This document shows, piece by piece, positions 1-8,735 of a stretch of DNA of 64,000 bases (its first letter is position 1; each line of letters opens with the position of its first letter). The stretch is taken from the NCBI GenBank assembly GCA_016213625.1, contig JACQZZ010000097.1, forward strand, positions 1 to 64,000, read 5' to 3'. Under the pieces are notes generated by a model, which did not search any database, was not told the DNA's origin, and was given only the letters and a program-made list of their open reading frames with translations. The DNA is from Actinomycetota bacterium (GTDB taxonomy: Bacteria; Actinomycetota; Acidimicrobiia; Acidimicrobiales; Ilumatobacteraceae). A program made the position numbers and the translations under genes.

Positions 1-1530
1 GGCACGGGTGACGCCGGCCTGCCGACACGCGCCGTCGAACACCTTGTCGTCGGCGGCGAGGGCGCCGGTGTGGCTGGCGGCAGCACGTGCGCCGTTGGCC
101 GTGGCACCGCCCTTCACCACCACCAGCGGCTTGCGCGACGCGACCGAGGCGAACCGGTCGAGCAAGCCCCGACCGTCGACGATGCCCTCCACGTATGCGA
201 GCGACACCGCGGTGGCGGCGTCGTCGGCGTACCAGTCGAGGTAGTCGGCCGGAGTGACCGCTGCGGCGTTGCCGGCCGACACGGCCCGGCTGATGCCCAC
301 GCCGGTCTGGCGGGCGTAGTTCAGGAAGCTGCTGACGAAGTTGCCGCTCTGACTGGCCACGGCGATGCGGCCGGCGGGCGGATACGGGGCCACGATCTGT
401 GCGCACAGGTGCGCCGGGGTGCTCACGACGCCCTGGCCGTTCGGCCCCGCGAGCAGGATGCCCAGCTCGTCGGCCAAGGCCACGAGTTCCGCTTCCGCCA
501 CGCGACCTTCGTCGCCCGCTTCGCCGTACCCGGCGCTGGTGAGGAACGCCGCCTTCACACCCTTCGCCGCGCAGGCACGCAACAGCGCCGGGTTCGCGCT
601 CGCCGGGGTGCACACGAACACGAGGTCGATGGCACCGTCGGGCAGTTGCTCGATGTCGGCGACGGTGCGCACGCCGAGCACCTCCTCGCCGTGCAGATTG
701 GTGCCGTACACCCCGCCCGCGAACCCGCCGGCGAGGATGTTGTGCACGCTGACGAAGCCGAACTTGCCCGGATGGGTGGACGCACCGGTGACGAGCACCC
801 CCTTGGGCTGGAACAGTGCGAGGAACTGCTCGTCGGTGGGACGGCGCCGAACGGCAGCGAGTGGTTCGGCTGCCTCGCCCAGCTCCACCAGCGCGTCGAC
901 CGCGACCGGGGTACCGTCGGCGCGCACGATGAGGGGGTTCACGTCGACACTCACCACGTCGGGGCGATCGGCTGCCAGCGCCGACAGGCCCATCAACACT
1001 GCGGCGAGCGACGGACCATCGACTGCAGCCTCGCCGCGGAACTCGCCGAGCAACTTCTGGGTGGCCAGGCCTTCGATCATCTCGTAGGCGTCGACCTCGG
1101 TGATGGGCACCGGTCGGAACACCACGTCGGCCACGGCTTCGGCCAGCACGCCGCCCACGCCGAGCATCACGTTCGCCCCGAACTGGGGATCACGCACGAC
1201 ACCCGCGATGAGTTCGCGGTTGCCGCTGATCATCGGCGCCACCAGCAGCGAGACCTCACCGTCGTCGGGGGTCGCCTTGCCGAGGAGTTCCGCCGACGCC
1301 GCTTCCACTGCGGCGGCGTCGCCCAGGCGCAACTTCACCAGGCCCCTCTCGGTCTTGTGCGCGATGGCGTCGCCGCACAGCTTCACCACCACCGGGAATC
1401 CCACCTCCGCGGCTGCCGCTGCGGCCGAACCGGCATCGGCCACCTCGTGCTCGGGGGCGATGGGCACGCCGTAGTGGCGCAGGAGCGCCTTCGAGGCGGC
1501 TTCGGACAGGGTGTTTCCAGTGGCGGTCAT
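1..1530 (-). CDS. ADP-forming acyl-CoA synthetase, C-terminus beyond window edge
   Basis: Member of the acetate-CoA ligase (ADP-forming) / NDP-forming acyl-CoA synthetase family, which interconverts acyl-CoA + ADP + Pi with acid + ATP + CoA in the cytoplasm. The 510 visible residues begin at the ATG complementary to 1528-1530. An ATP-grasp half (residues about 10-230, with FPVVVKL and HKTERGLV) is followed by a CoA-binding Rossmann half starting near residue 240 (KGVLVTGASTHPGKFG). The phospho-histidine motif SHTGAL is visible, His about residue 487. The order ATP-grasp then CoA-binding is the reverse of many family members. A TACCGT box 8 nt upstream suggests a leaderless transcript. A thioesterase and a TetR gene lie upstream on the same strand, suggesting a small acyl-CoA metabolism group. 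Substrate unknown. Confidence 0.88.
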   Translation of the reverse strand, partial: MTATGNTLSEAASKALLRHYGVPIAPEHEVADAGSAAAAAAEVGFPVVVKLCGDAIAHKTERGLVKLRLGDAAAVEAASAELLGKATPDDGEVSLLVAPMISGNRELIAGVVRDPQFGANVMLGVGGVLAEAVADVVFRPVPITEVDAYEMIEGLATQKLLGEFRGEAAVDGPSLAAVLMGLSALAADRPDVVSVDVNPLIVRADGTPVAVDALVELGEAAEPLAAVRRRPTDEQFLALFQPKGVLVTGASTHPGKFGFVSVHNILAGGFAGGVYGTNLHGEEVLGVRTVADIEQLPDGAIDLVFVCTPASANPALLRACAAKGVKAAFLTSAGYGEAGDEGRVAEAELVALADELGILLAGPNGQGVVSTPAHLCAQIVAPYPPAGRIAVASQSGNFVSSFLNYARQTGVGISRAVSAGNAAAVTPADYLDWYADDAATAVSLAYVEGIVDGRGLLDRFASVASRKPLVVVKGGATANGARAAASHTGALAADDKVFDGACRQAGVTRA

Positions 1531-1538
1531 CGAGGTCC

Positions 1539-1544
1539 ACGGTA
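1539..1544 (-). promoter_or_regulatory. -10 box, leaderless promoter of acyl-CoA synthetase
   Basis: TACCGT on the minus strand, 8 nt before the ATG. It matches the TAnnnT actinobacterial -10 consensus and leaves no room for a ribosome-binding site. Confidence 0.45.
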
Positions 1545-1569
1545 GCCAACCACTTCGTCTCGGCACGTC

Positions 1570-2022
1570 TCAGGTGCGGACGACACTCACGTTGTAGGTG
1601 AGCACGCTGCGGGCGATGAGCTTGCCCGACGTCGCGCCCATCATCTCGGCCTCGCAGAACACCGTGGAGCGGCCGCGCTTCACCACCCACCCCTCACAGA
1701 GGGCGTCCTCCTTCACCAGCGCCGAGATGTACTGCACGTGCATGTCGACGGTGCTGTACCGGTGCTCGGCGGTGTAGGCCGAGCCGACCGCCGGCACGAC
1801 CACGCTGTCGAGCACCGTGGCGATCGCCCCACCGTGCACCACACCTGCCGGTTGCTCCAGTTCTGGCCGGAACGGAAGGATCATCCGACAGTAATCGTGC
1901 CGCACCTCCTGCACCTCCAGCCCCACGAGCATCGGGAAGTACACGCGGTCGTGCTTGGTGAATCGCATCCACCGTTCAGCGGTCTCGGTGGGCAGGGGCT
2001 GGAACTGTTCCGCGCGGCTCAT
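1570..2022 (-). CDS. PaaI-family hotdog thioesterase
   Basis: Predicted acyl-CoA thioesterase of 150 residues, the usual length for a single hotdog-fold domain. The PaaI/YdiI-type motif VVHGGAIATVLDS sits at residues 61-73; His63-Gly-Gly and Asp72 are in the positions used for thioester binding and catalysis in this family. No signal peptide. The ATG at 2022 was chosen over an upstream in-frame start because a TACGGT box lies 7 nt before it (2030-2035) and the protein alignment to the fold starts there. It lies 31 nt downstream of the TetR gene and 39 nt upstream of the acyl-CoA synthetase start, all on one strand, consistent with a shared role in acyl-CoA turnover. Confidence 0.85.
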   Translation of the reverse strand: MSRAEQFQPLPTETAERWMRFTKHDRVYFPMLVGLEVQEVRHDYCRMILPFRPELEQPAGVVHGGAIATVLDSVVVPAVGSAYTAEHRYSTVDMHVQYISALVKEDALCEGWVVKRGRSTVFCEAEMMGATSGKLIARSVLTYNVSVVRT

Positions 2023-2029
2023 CGAGGCG

Positions 2030-2035
2030 ACCGTA
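2030..2035 (-). promoter_or_regulatory. -10 box, leaderless promoter of thioesterase
   Basis: TACGGT on the minus strand, 7 nt upstream of the thioesterase ATG; this position decides the start codon. Confidence 0.45.
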
Positions 2036-2053
2036 GCGGGACGACCCCGACGG

Positions 2054-2668
2054 TCACGGAGTGAGCGCCGCCACGAAGAACTGGGTGAAGTGCTCGCGTC
2101 GAGCACTCAGCGCCGACTTGGACAGCGGGTCCTGGTCGAGCAACCCCTCGAGGAACACCGCGTCGCTGAAGTAGGTGAGCAGCGCCCCGTAGCCGGAGAG
2201 CAGCATCTGCGCCGGGTCGACGCGGCGAAAGACGCCGGCGTCCATCTCTCGCCGGAAGAACTCGACGGCGCGGTCCCACATCGGCCGGAGAACCGCCGCC
2301 AGGTCGATGCCCAGGTGCGCGCCACCGTCGAGCGCTTCGCGCCGGATGAGACGCACGAAGTCGGGGTTCTCGGCGAAGAAGTCGAACCCGGCCTCGATGA
2401 CCAGTTCCATCTTGCGCAGACCCACTTCCGGCGCGGTGACCATCACGTTGAGTTTCTCGAACCAGTCGCTGAGCGACTCCTCGAACACCTCCTGGTACAG
2501 CGCGTCCTTCGAAGCGAAGTGGTGCAACAGGCTCGGGCGACGGATTCCGACCCCTGCGGCGATGTCGTTCAGCGACGTGCCGTCGTAGCCCGACTCGGCG
2601 AAACATCGGAGCGCCTCGGCCAGGATGAGCTCACGCGTGGTGAGCGGATCGGTCCCCTGGTCGCCCAT
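2054..2668 (-). CDS. TetR/AcrR-family transcriptional regulator
   Basis: DNA-binding repressor-type protein of 204 residues. The N-terminal helix-turn-helix is clear: ELILAEALRCFAESGYDGT followed by the recognition helix region LNDIAAGVGIRRPSLLHHF and the typical KDALYQEV. The C-terminal two thirds are helical and would bind a ligand; they are not diagnostic. The start at ATG 2668 is preferred over a GTG at 2677 because TAAGCT lies 9 nt upstream of it. It is divergent from nagA with about 30 nt between starts, and upstream of the thioesterase and acyl-CoA synthetase genes, so it may control that acyl-CoA group; this is inference. Confidence 0.9.
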   Translation of the reverse strand: MGDQGTDPLTTRELILAEALRCFAESGYDGTSLNDIAAGVGIRRPSLLHHFASKDALYQEVFEESLSDWFEKLNVMVTAPEVGLRKMELVIEAGFDFFAENPDFVRLIRREALDGGAHLGIDLAAVLRPMWDRAVEFFRREMDAGVFRRVDPAQMLLSGYGALLTYFSDAVFLEGLLDQDPLSKSALSARREHFTQFFVAALTP

Positions 2669-2698
2669 ACGAACCACAGCTTATGAGATCGTGGAGCC

Positions 2699-3793
2699 AT
2701 GCCGTCCGTCGATGCCGCTGATGTCCTCGCCGCCCGTGGATGGACGGGCCCCGCGCGGGTGCACCTGGACGGCGGCACCATCGCCCGCATCGAGCCGGTG
2801 TCGACGGTGGACACCACTCGTCGGTTGGTGCCCGGATTCGTGGACCTGCAGGTCAACGGCATCGACGACATCGATGTCGCCTCGGCCGACGGCGCAGCGT
2901 GGGGCCGTCTGGACACGATGCTCCTCGCCCAGGGCGTGACCACGTGGTGCCCCACGCTGGTGACCATGCCGCTCGCACGCTTCGAGCGGCCGTTGCAGCG
3001 CATCGGGGCCGCCATGGACCGCCCGCCGGTGGGCCGGCCCGCGATCGTCGGGGCCCATCTGGAGGGCCCGTTCCTCGGCCGCTCCCCCGGTGCGCATCCG
3101 GTGGACCTGATCGTGCCCATCGATCTCGAATGGCTCCGCCACCTCCCCCGCCATGTCGCGCTGGTCACCCTCGCCGCCGAGCAACCGTTGGCGCTGGAGG
3201 CGATTCGACTGCTCACGTCCAGCGGACGGCTGGTGTCCATCGGGCACACCCAGTGCAGCGAGGCCGAGTTCGACGCAGCGGTGGCGGCAGGCGCCCGACT
3301 CACCACTCACCTCTTCAACGGGATGAGCGGCGTGCACCACCGTGAGCCAGGCGTGGCCGCCTTCGCGCTCACCAACCCCGACGTGTCGGCGTCGCTCATC
3401 GCCGACGGCGTGCACGTGCACCCGCGAGTGCTGCAGCTGGCCGCTCAGCTGCTGGGCGACGACCGGATGGTGTTGGTCACCGACGCCGTCGCGTGGCGCG
3501 CCGGCAACGTGGGCGTCATCGGCATGGAGTGGCGCGACGGCGCGCCGCGCCTTCCCGACGGCACGCTGGCGGGCAGTGGAGTCACCATGGACACGGCTGT
3601 GCGCATCATCGTGGCCGCCGGGGCATCGCCGCGGCGAGCGCTGCTCGCGGCCAGCACCAATCCTGCACGGCTGCTCGGGCTCCACGACCGCGGGGTGTTG
3701 GCGCCGGGCATGCGCGCCGACATGGTGGCGTTGGACGCCGACCTGCAGGTCGAACAGGTCTGGGCCGGCGGCGCCCCGTGCATCACCACCTGA
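2699..3793 (+). CDS. nagA: N-acetylglucosamine-6-phosphate deacetylase
   Basis: Removes acetate from GlcNAc-6-phosphate to give glucosamine-6-phosphate, a cytoplasmic step in amino-sugar and cell-wall recycling. Length 364 residues is normal for NagA. Amidohydrolase signatures are present: PGFVDLQVNG (45-54; the Q-x-N form, as in E. coli NagA, instead of HxH), GAHLEGPFL (118-126, metal ligand Glu122), SIGHT with His183, THLFNGM with His204, and LVTDAV with catalytic Asp262. Divergent from the TetR gene. No nagB or PTS genes are in the window, so the gene stands alone here. Confidence 0.93.
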   Translation: MPSVDAADVLAARGWTGPARVHLDGGTIARIEPVSTVDTTRRLVPGFVDLQVNGIDDIDVASADGAAWGRLDTMLLAQGVTTWCPTLVTMPLARFERPLQRIGAAMDRPPVGRPAIVGAHLEGPFLGRSPGAHPVDLIVPIDLEWLRHLPRHVALVTLAAEQPLALEAIRLLTSSGRLVSIGHTQCSEAEFDAAVAAGARLTTHLFNGMSGVHHREPGVAAFALTNPDVSASLIADGVHVHPRVLQLAAQLLGDDRMVLVTDAVAWRAGNVGVIGMEWRDGAPRLPDGTLAGSGVTMDTAVRIIVAAGASPRRALLAASTNPARLLGLHDRGVLAPGMRADMVALDADLQVEQVWAGGAPCITT

Positions 3794-3805
3794 GTGGTGG
3801 CGAGG

Positions 3806-4126
3806 TCAGAAGCGGCGATCGGTCTTCTTCTTCGGCGGTGCCGCGAACGGGGCGGCGATGAGCGCCTCGAACTGCTCGTCGTTGGGCTGCTTGGGCTCGT
3901 TCAGCTTCTGCAGGTAGCTCTTCAGCGCCGCGCGTGCGGCGGCGACGTGTTCGCCCTTGGCGCCCACGGACCGGGCCAACGCGTCCTTGGCCCTCGCCAC
4001 GCGGTCCTTGCGCGTGGCCTTCTCCTCCTCGGATATGACGCGCTTGGGCTTGTCGGCGGCGGCCAGTGCCGCGAGGCGACGAGCCTCGGAGGCCTGCAGC
4101 GGGGTGAGGTTCTGGGTCGATGACAT
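3806..4126 (-). CDS. Lys/Ala-rich helical protein of unknown function
   Basis: A 106-residue protein I do not recognise. It is rich in Ala, Lys, Arg and Glu with long predicted helices (ASEARRLAALAAADKPKR, EEEKATRKDRVARAKDALA) and a basic Pro/Lys C-terminus (PFAAPPKKKTDRRF). No signal peptide or membrane segment. ATG at 4126 is preferred over further in-frame upstream starts because the upstream stretch overlaps the promoter and start of the opposite gene at 4211 and has no coding character. Convergent with nagA (12 nt between stops). It could be nucleic-acid associated, but nothing proves this. Confidence 0.6.
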   Translation of the reverse strand: MSSTQNLTPLQASEARRLAALAAADKPKRVISEEEKATRKDRVARAKDALARSVGAKGEHVAAARAALKSYLQKLNEPKQPNDEQFEALIAAPFAAPPKKKTDRRF

Positions 4127-4210
4127 TGCGTCCACTTTCACGTCGAGTGACGACGACGCTATCGGAGAACCCGGTCGCCCTCCCGCGAACGGCCGGTACT
4201 CTCGGGCGTC

Positions 4211-4606
4211 ATGCAGATCGTCTCCGCCCTCTTCGTCGAGAACTTCGAGCTGCGCCAGGCACCCGGTCCGTCCACCCGCATCGACCTGACGGGAGCGATG
4301 TTCAGCATGGCCGCACCCACGCCGGTGCCGGTCACGGTGGCACCGCACCTGGTGGCGCTCATCTTCTGCCCTCCCGGCGAGACCGGGAGCGGCGTGTTCG
4401 AGGTGGTGTTCCGCAACGGCATCGAGGAAGACGACGAGCAGATCGCGCGCAATGTCAGCCCGTTCACCGTCGAGCCGGGCAAGTTCACGTACCGCCTGGT
4501 GCGCGGTGAGCTCGATTTCACCGAGTACCGCCAGATCATCGCCCACTGCCGCGTGGATCGCGGTCCGTGGCATCTGGTGCCGTTCACATTGCTGCCTCCC
4601 GCCTGA
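4211..4606 (+). CDS. Hypothetical beta-rich protein upstream of transketolase
   Basis: A 131-residue protein of unknown function. It reads as alternating beta strands (MQIVSALFVENFEL, HLVALIFCPPGE, KFTYRLVRGELDF, HCRVDRGPWHLVPF) with no signal peptide and no catalytic motif. The style resembles small beta-sandwich proteins of unknown function such as DUF6941, but that is only an impression. TACTCT lies 8 nt upstream of the ATG, suggesting leaderless transcription. The stop is 20 nt before the transketolase GTG on the same strand, so the genes may be co-transcribed, although transketolase has its own -10 box. Confidence 0.65.
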   Translation: MQIVSALFVENFELRQAPGPSTRIDLTGAMFSMAAPTPVPVTVAPHLVALIFCPPGETGSGVFEVVFRNGIEEDDEQIARNVSPFTVEPGKFTYRLVRGELDFTEYRQIIAHCRVDRGPWHLVPFTLLPPA

Positions 4607-4614
4607 CCCCCGGG

Positions 4615-4620
4615 TACAGT
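4615..4620 (+). promoter_or_regulatory. -10 box, leaderless promoter of transketolase
   Basis: TACAGT 6 nt before the GTG at 4627. It supports GTG 4627 as the start rather than the in-frame ATG at 4567, which would overlap the preceding gene. Confidence 0.5.
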
Positions 4621-4626
4621 CGCTGC

Positions 4627-6594
4627 GTGCCCCGTACGCTCACCCACGAACAAGAACAGCAGGCCATCTCGCTCATCCGCGGCTTCGCGATGGACGCTCC
4701 GCTCCACGCGAAGAGCGGGCATCAGGGCACGGCGATGGCGCTCGCGCCACTGGCTCACACCCTGTATGCCCGGGTGATGGAGCATTCGCCCTCGAACCCG
4801 CGCTGGCCCGACCGCGACCGGTTCATCCTGTCGGGTGGGCACGCCAGCATCCTGCAGTACTCGTTGCTGTACCTCGCGGGGTACGGCCTGCAACTGAGCG
4901 ACATCAAGGACTTCCGCCAGTGGGGCTCGGCCACCCCCGGCCACCCCGAGGTCGGCCACACCGCCGGCGTGGAGGTCACCACCGGCCCACTGGGCCAGGG
5001 CTTCGCCAACGCCGTGGGCATGGCGCTCGCCGAGCGCCACTTGCGGGCGCAGTTCGGCGCCGACGTGGTGCACCACCACACGTTCGTGCTCGCAGGCGAC
5101 GGCTGCCTGATGGAGGGCGTCAGCCACGAGGCGGCATCGCTCGCAGGTCACCAGCGGCTCGGCGGTCTCGTGTGCGTCTACGACGACAACCACATCACCA
5201 TCGACGGCAACACCAACCTCACCTACAGCGACGACGTCGTCGGTCGGTTCGAGGCCTACGGCTGGCACGTCGAGCAGTTGGGTGAGATCGCCGAGAACTG
5301 CGACGCGCTCGAAGCTGCGCTGCGTCGGGCGATGGCCGTCACCGACCGGCCCAGCCTGCTGGTGCTGCGTTCGCACATCGGCTTCCCGAGCCCCGATCTC
5401 ACCGACCGTCACGAGGCGCACGGCAACCCGTTCACCGCCGAGCAGGTGGCCCGCACCAAGGCCGTGATGGGCATCCCCGACGAACCGTTCTGGGCGCCCG
5501 AGGAACTCGTCGACGCATACCGCGCCCACTGCGCGGAGCGCGGCGATGCCGCGGTGGCCGCGTGGCAGCAGCGCTTCGACGTGTCGTCCGTCGATCGAGC
5601 CGTGTGGGACGCCTGCTGGGGAGCCACCGGGCTGCCCGGCTGGCAGGACGCACTCCCCACCTTCGACCAGGGCGAGAAGATCGCCACGCGGGTGGCCATC
5701 GAGAAGGCCTTCAACGCCTCGCTCGACACCATTCCCGGGCTGGTGGCGGGCGCCGCCGACCTCACCGGCAACACCGGCACCAAGTTGGCCGGCCAGACCG
5801 CGATGTCAGCCGCCGATCCGGGCGGCCGTCAGGTGTACTACGGCATCCGCGAGCACGGCATGGGGTCGGCCATGGTGGGCATGGCGCTGCACGGCGGCGT
5901 GCTGCCCGCCGGTGGCACGTTCTTCGTGTTCCTCGACTACATGCGTCCGCCCGTGCGCCTCGCCGCGCTCAGCGGAGCAAAGGTCATCTTCGTCTTCACC
6001 CACGACTCGGTGGGTGTGGGTGAAGACGGACCCACGCACCAACCGGTCGAGCACGTCGCGACGCTGCGGGCCATCCCCGGGTTGCAGGTCATCCGCCCGG
6101 CCGATGCCAACGAGACGTCCGCCGCGTTGCGGGCAGCCGTCGAGCACGACGGCCCCACCGCGCTGGTGCTCACCCGCCAGAACGTCACGGTGTGCACCGA
6201 CGGCAGCGCCGTCGAAGTGGGTGCCGCAGTGGTGCACGCCGTCGACCATCCGCAGGTCGTCCTCCTCGCCACGGGCAGTGAGGTCAGCCTGTGCGTCGAG
6301 GCCGCCGCGACGCTCGCCGAGCAGGGTGTGAGCGCGAGCGTGGTCAGCATGCCCTCCTGGGATCGCTTCCGCGCACAACCGGCCGCCTACCGCGCCGCGC
6401 TGTTCCCCGCAGGCGTTCCCGTGCTGTCCGTGGAGGCCGGGGTCACGTTCGGCTGGGCACAGTTCGCCGACGACAGCATCGGCATCGACCGCTTCGGCGC
6501 CAGCGCGCCGGGCAACGTGGCGATGGACCAACTCGGATTGAACGTCGGCAACGTCGTGGCCAGGGCCACCGCACTCATCGCATCGAAGGGCTGA
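4627..6594 (+). CDS. tkt: Transketolase
   Basis: Thiamine-diphosphate enzyme of the non-oxidative pentose phosphate pathway, moving two-carbon ketol units between sugar phosphates. 655 residues, the family length. Catalytic and cofactor features: AKSGHQG (His32), LSGGHASILQYSLLY (His72), GPLGQGFANAVG, and the ThDP motif AGDGCLMEGVS (GDG about 157-159) closing with the Asn of VYDDNHITIDG. The middle domain carries GIREHGMGSAMVG and the C-terminal domain VLLATGSEVSLCVEAA. GTG start chosen from the leaderless promoter. Directly followed by transaldolase (3 nt gap), so one transcript supplies both pathway enzymes. Confidence 0.96.
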   Translation: MPRTLTHEQEQQAISLIRGFAMDAPLHAKSGHQGTAMALAPLAHTLYARVMEHSPSNPRWPDRDRFILSGGHASILQYSLLYLAGYGLQLSDIKDFRQWGSATPGHPEVGHTAGVEVTTGPLGQGFANAVGMALAERHLRAQFGADVVHHHTFVLAGDGCLMEGVSHEAASLAGHQRLGGLVCVYDDNHITIDGNTNLTYSDDVVGRFEAYGWHVEQLGEIAENCDALEAALRRAMAVTDRPSLLVLRSHIGFPSPDLTDRHEAHGNPFTAEQVARTKAVMGIPDEPFWAPEELVDAYRAHCAERGDAAVAAWQQRFDVSSVDRAVWDACWGATGLPGWQDALPTFDQGEKIATRVAIEKAFNASLDTIPGLVAGAADLTGNTGTKLAGQTAMSAADPGGRQVYYGIREHGMGSAMVGMALHGGVLPAGGTFFVFLDYMRPPVRLAALSGAKVIFVFTHDSVGVGEDGPTHQPVEHVATLRAIPGLQVIRPADANETSAALRAAVEHDGPTALVLTRQNVTVCTDGSAVEVGAAVVHAVDHPQVVLLATGSEVSLCVEAAATLAEQGVSASVVSMPSWDRFRAQPAAYRAALFPAGVPVLSVEAGVTFGWAQFADDSIGIDRFGASAPGNVAMDQLGLNVGNVVARATALIASKG

Positions 6595-6597
6595 ATC

Positions 6598-7701
6598 ATG
6601 GATCGTCTGGCGCACCTGTACCACGAGTACGGACAGAGCCCCTGGCTCGACAACCTGAAGCGCAGTTACCTCACCGACGGCACGCTCGACCGCCTGGTGC
6701 ACTCGGGTATCCGCGGGCTCACCAGCAACCCCACCATCTTCCAGAAGGCCATCCAGGGCTCTGCCGACTACGACGACCAGTTCCGCGAACTGGTCGCCGA
6801 GGGCGGCGACGTGCTGGATCACTACTGGGGCATGGTGTTGCAGGACATCCACGGAGCACTCGACGCATTCGCCACGCTCTATCACGACAGCTTCGGTGGC
6901 GACGGCTACGTGAGCGTGGAGGTCGATCCCGGCCTCGCCCACGACGGTCCTGGCACCGAGGCGGCAGCCCGCGAGCTGCACCAGCAGGTCGCCCGCCCGA
7001 ACCTGATGGTCAAGATCCCCGGCACCGAGGCGGGTCTGCCCGCCATTCGCCAGATGATCGCCGAGGGGCGCAACATCAACGTCACCCTGATCTTCTCGCT
7101 CGACCGTTATCAGCAGGTGATGGACGCTTACGTCGACGGCCTCGAGACGTACTCCGGCACGGTCGATGCCGACCTCGCCAAGGTCGCCAGCGTGGCCAGC
7201 TTCTTCATCAGCAGGGTCGACACCGAGGTCGACGCGCGGCTGGATGCCATCGGTTCACCCGAGGCGCTGGCCCTCAAGGGCAAGGCTGCCATCGCCCAGG
7301 CGAAGCTGGCCTACGCGGCGTTCCAGCGCACGTTCAGCGGCCCGCGATGGGAGGCGCTCGCCGCCGACGGCGCCGTGGCCCAGCGCCCGCTGTGGGCCAG
7401 CACGTCGACGAAGAACCCGGCCTACCCCGACACGCTGTACGTCGACACGCTCATCGGGCCGCACACGGTGAACACACTGCCCGATGCCACCATCGAGGCG
7501 TTCGCCGATCACGGCAACCTCGGGCGCACCATCGACGCCGATGTCGATCAGGCGCAGCGCGACTGGGATGCCATCACCGCCGTCGGGGTCGACCTCGACG
7601 ACGTGGCAGCGCAACTCGAACGCGACGGTGTGGCGAGCTTCCAGAAGAGCTTCGACGAGCTGCTCGACGCGCTGAAGGCGAAGGCCGTCACGCTGGCGTA
7701 G
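6598..7701 (+). CDS. tal: Transaldolase
   Basis: Transfers dihydroxyacetone units between sugar phosphates through a Schiff base in the pentose phosphate pathway. 367 residues, the length of the bacterial TalB-like/actinobacterial subfamily. Signatures: GIRGLTSNPTIFQKAI near the N-terminus, the active-site lysine in LMVKIPGTEAG (Lys139), NVTLIFSLDRY and VASFFISRVDTEVD. Starts 3 nt after the transketolase stop and ends 10 nt before the LOG-family start. No glucose-6-phosphate dehydrogenase or opcA follows, unlike the classical actinobacterial tkt-tal-zwf cluster. Confidence 0.96.
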   Translation: MDRLAHLYHEYGQSPWLDNLKRSYLTDGTLDRLVHSGIRGLTSNPTIFQKAIQGSADYDDQFRELVAEGGDVLDHYWGMVLQDIHGALDAFATLYHDSFGGDGYVSVEVDPGLAHDGPGTEAAARELHQQVARPNLMVKIPGTEAGLPAIRQMIAEGRNINVTLIFSLDRYQQVMDAYVDGLETYSGTVDADLAKVASVASFFISRVDTEVDARLDAIGSPEALALKGKAAIAQAKLAYAAFQRTFSGPRWEALAADGAVAQRPLWASTSTKNPAYPDTLYVDTLIGPHTVNTLPDATIEAFADHGNLGRTIDADVDQAQRDWDAITAVGVDLDDVAAQLERDGVASFQKSFDELLDALKAKAVTLA

Positions 7702-7704
7702 CCT
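7699..7704 (+). promoter_or_regulatory. -10 box overlapping the tal stop codon
   Basis: TAGCCT begins with the TAG stop of transaldolase and lies 7 nt before the GTG start at 7712, the spacing expected of a leaderless promoter. Confidence 0.4.
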
Positions 7705-7711
7705 GCCCGCC

Positions 7712-8734
7712 GTGTCCGAATCTCATCCCGCCGACGACCTGTTCGCCTCGCTCCTCGAGGGCGTTCCGCAGGGCGCCGATCGGCGCCACGCGCAGCAGCT
7801 GTTGAGGGCCGCGTACGACCTGGTCGAACAGCGCCCGTCCACGCTCGACATGAAGATCGCGGCCGCCGCGCTCGCGGAGATGGGCGACGCCTTCGACATG
7901 TTCGCCCACGCGCAGGACAAGCCGAAGGTGGCCATTTTCGGCTCGGCACGCACGTCCGAGAACGACCCGCTGTACACCGCCGCCAAGGAGGTGGCCTACC
8001 GGCTCGCCATCGAAGGGTGGATGGTCATCACCGGCGCCGGCCCGGGCATCATGCAGGCCGGCATGGAGGGTGCCGGGCGCGAGAACTCCATCGGCGTCAG
8101 CATCAGGTTGCCGTTCGAGCAGGGCGCGAACCACGTCATCGCCGGTGACGACAAGTACGTCAGCATGAAGTACTTCTTCACCCGCAAGCTGATGCTCATC
8201 AAGGAGAGCCGCGGATTCGTCTGCCTGCCAGGTGGGTTCGGCACGCTCGACGAGACGTTCGAACTCCTCACGCTCACGCAGACCGGCAAGGGGCTGCCGG
8301 TGCCCATCGTGTTCCTCGACGTCCCGGGCGACCCCTACTGGGAGACCGTCGATGCCTTCGTGCGCGAGCAACTCGTGTTGCGCGGGCTGGTCGCCGAGGC
8401 CGACCGACAGCTCTACCTCATCACCGACGACTGCGAAGTCGCGGTCAACGAGATCCTCGGCTTCTATCGCAACTACGACTCGATGCGGTACGTCGGCGAC
8501 ACGCTCATCATCCGTCTGCGCCACGAACCCACCATCGACCAACTGCGCGAGCTGAACCGTCGCTTCGGACACCTGTGCAAGCACGGCGACATCCACGTCA
8601 GCGACCCCATCGGCCCCGAGCGCAAGGAGGGCGACCAGGTGCACCTGCCGCGCATCGCGTTCGTGTTCGCGAAGCACGGCTACGGTGATCTGCGGGGAAT
8701 GATCGATCTCTGCAACACCTTCGTGGAGGACTGA
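7712..8734 (+). CDS. LOG-family Rossmann-fold protein
   Basis: Member of the LOG (lysine decarboxylase-like / cytokinin riboside phosphoribohydrolase) family, many of which cleave nucleoside monophosphates to free base and ribose phosphate. 340 residues, longer than the 190-residue minimal form because of N- and C-terminal extensions. The family motif PGGFGTLDE is present, preceded by KLMLIKESRGFVCLPGG, and the Rossmann start VAIFGSARTSENDP and GAGPGIMQAGMEGA are clear. Start is GTG 7712. The C-terminal part is not diagnostic. Lies between tal and a MOSC protein; its stop is 1 nt before the MOSC start. Substrate unknown. Confidence 0.85.
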   Translation: MSESHPADDLFASLLEGVPQGADRRHAQQLLRAAYDLVEQRPSTLDMKIAAAALAEMGDAFDMFAHAQDKPKVAIFGSARTSENDPLYTAAKEVAYRLAIEGWMVITGAGPGIMQAGMEGAGRENSIGVSIRLPFEQGANHVIAGDDKYVSMKYFFTRKLMLIKESRGFVCLPGGFGTLDETFELLTLTQTGKGLPVPIVFLDVPGDPYWETVDAFVREQLVLRGLVAEADRQLYLITDDCEVAVNEILGFYRNYDSMRYVGDTLIIRLRHEPTIDQLRELNRRFGHLCKHGDIHVSDPIGPERKEGDQVHLPRIAFVFAKHGYGDLRGMIDLCNTFVED

Positions 8735-8735
8735 C

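Noticed and set aside
70-1545. Long open frame on the plus strand (491 codons)
   Set aside because: It mirrors the acyl-CoA synthetase on the other strand; its product is Arg/His/Gly-rich with no domain pattern, while the minus-strand frame has complete ATP-grasp and CoA-binding motifs.
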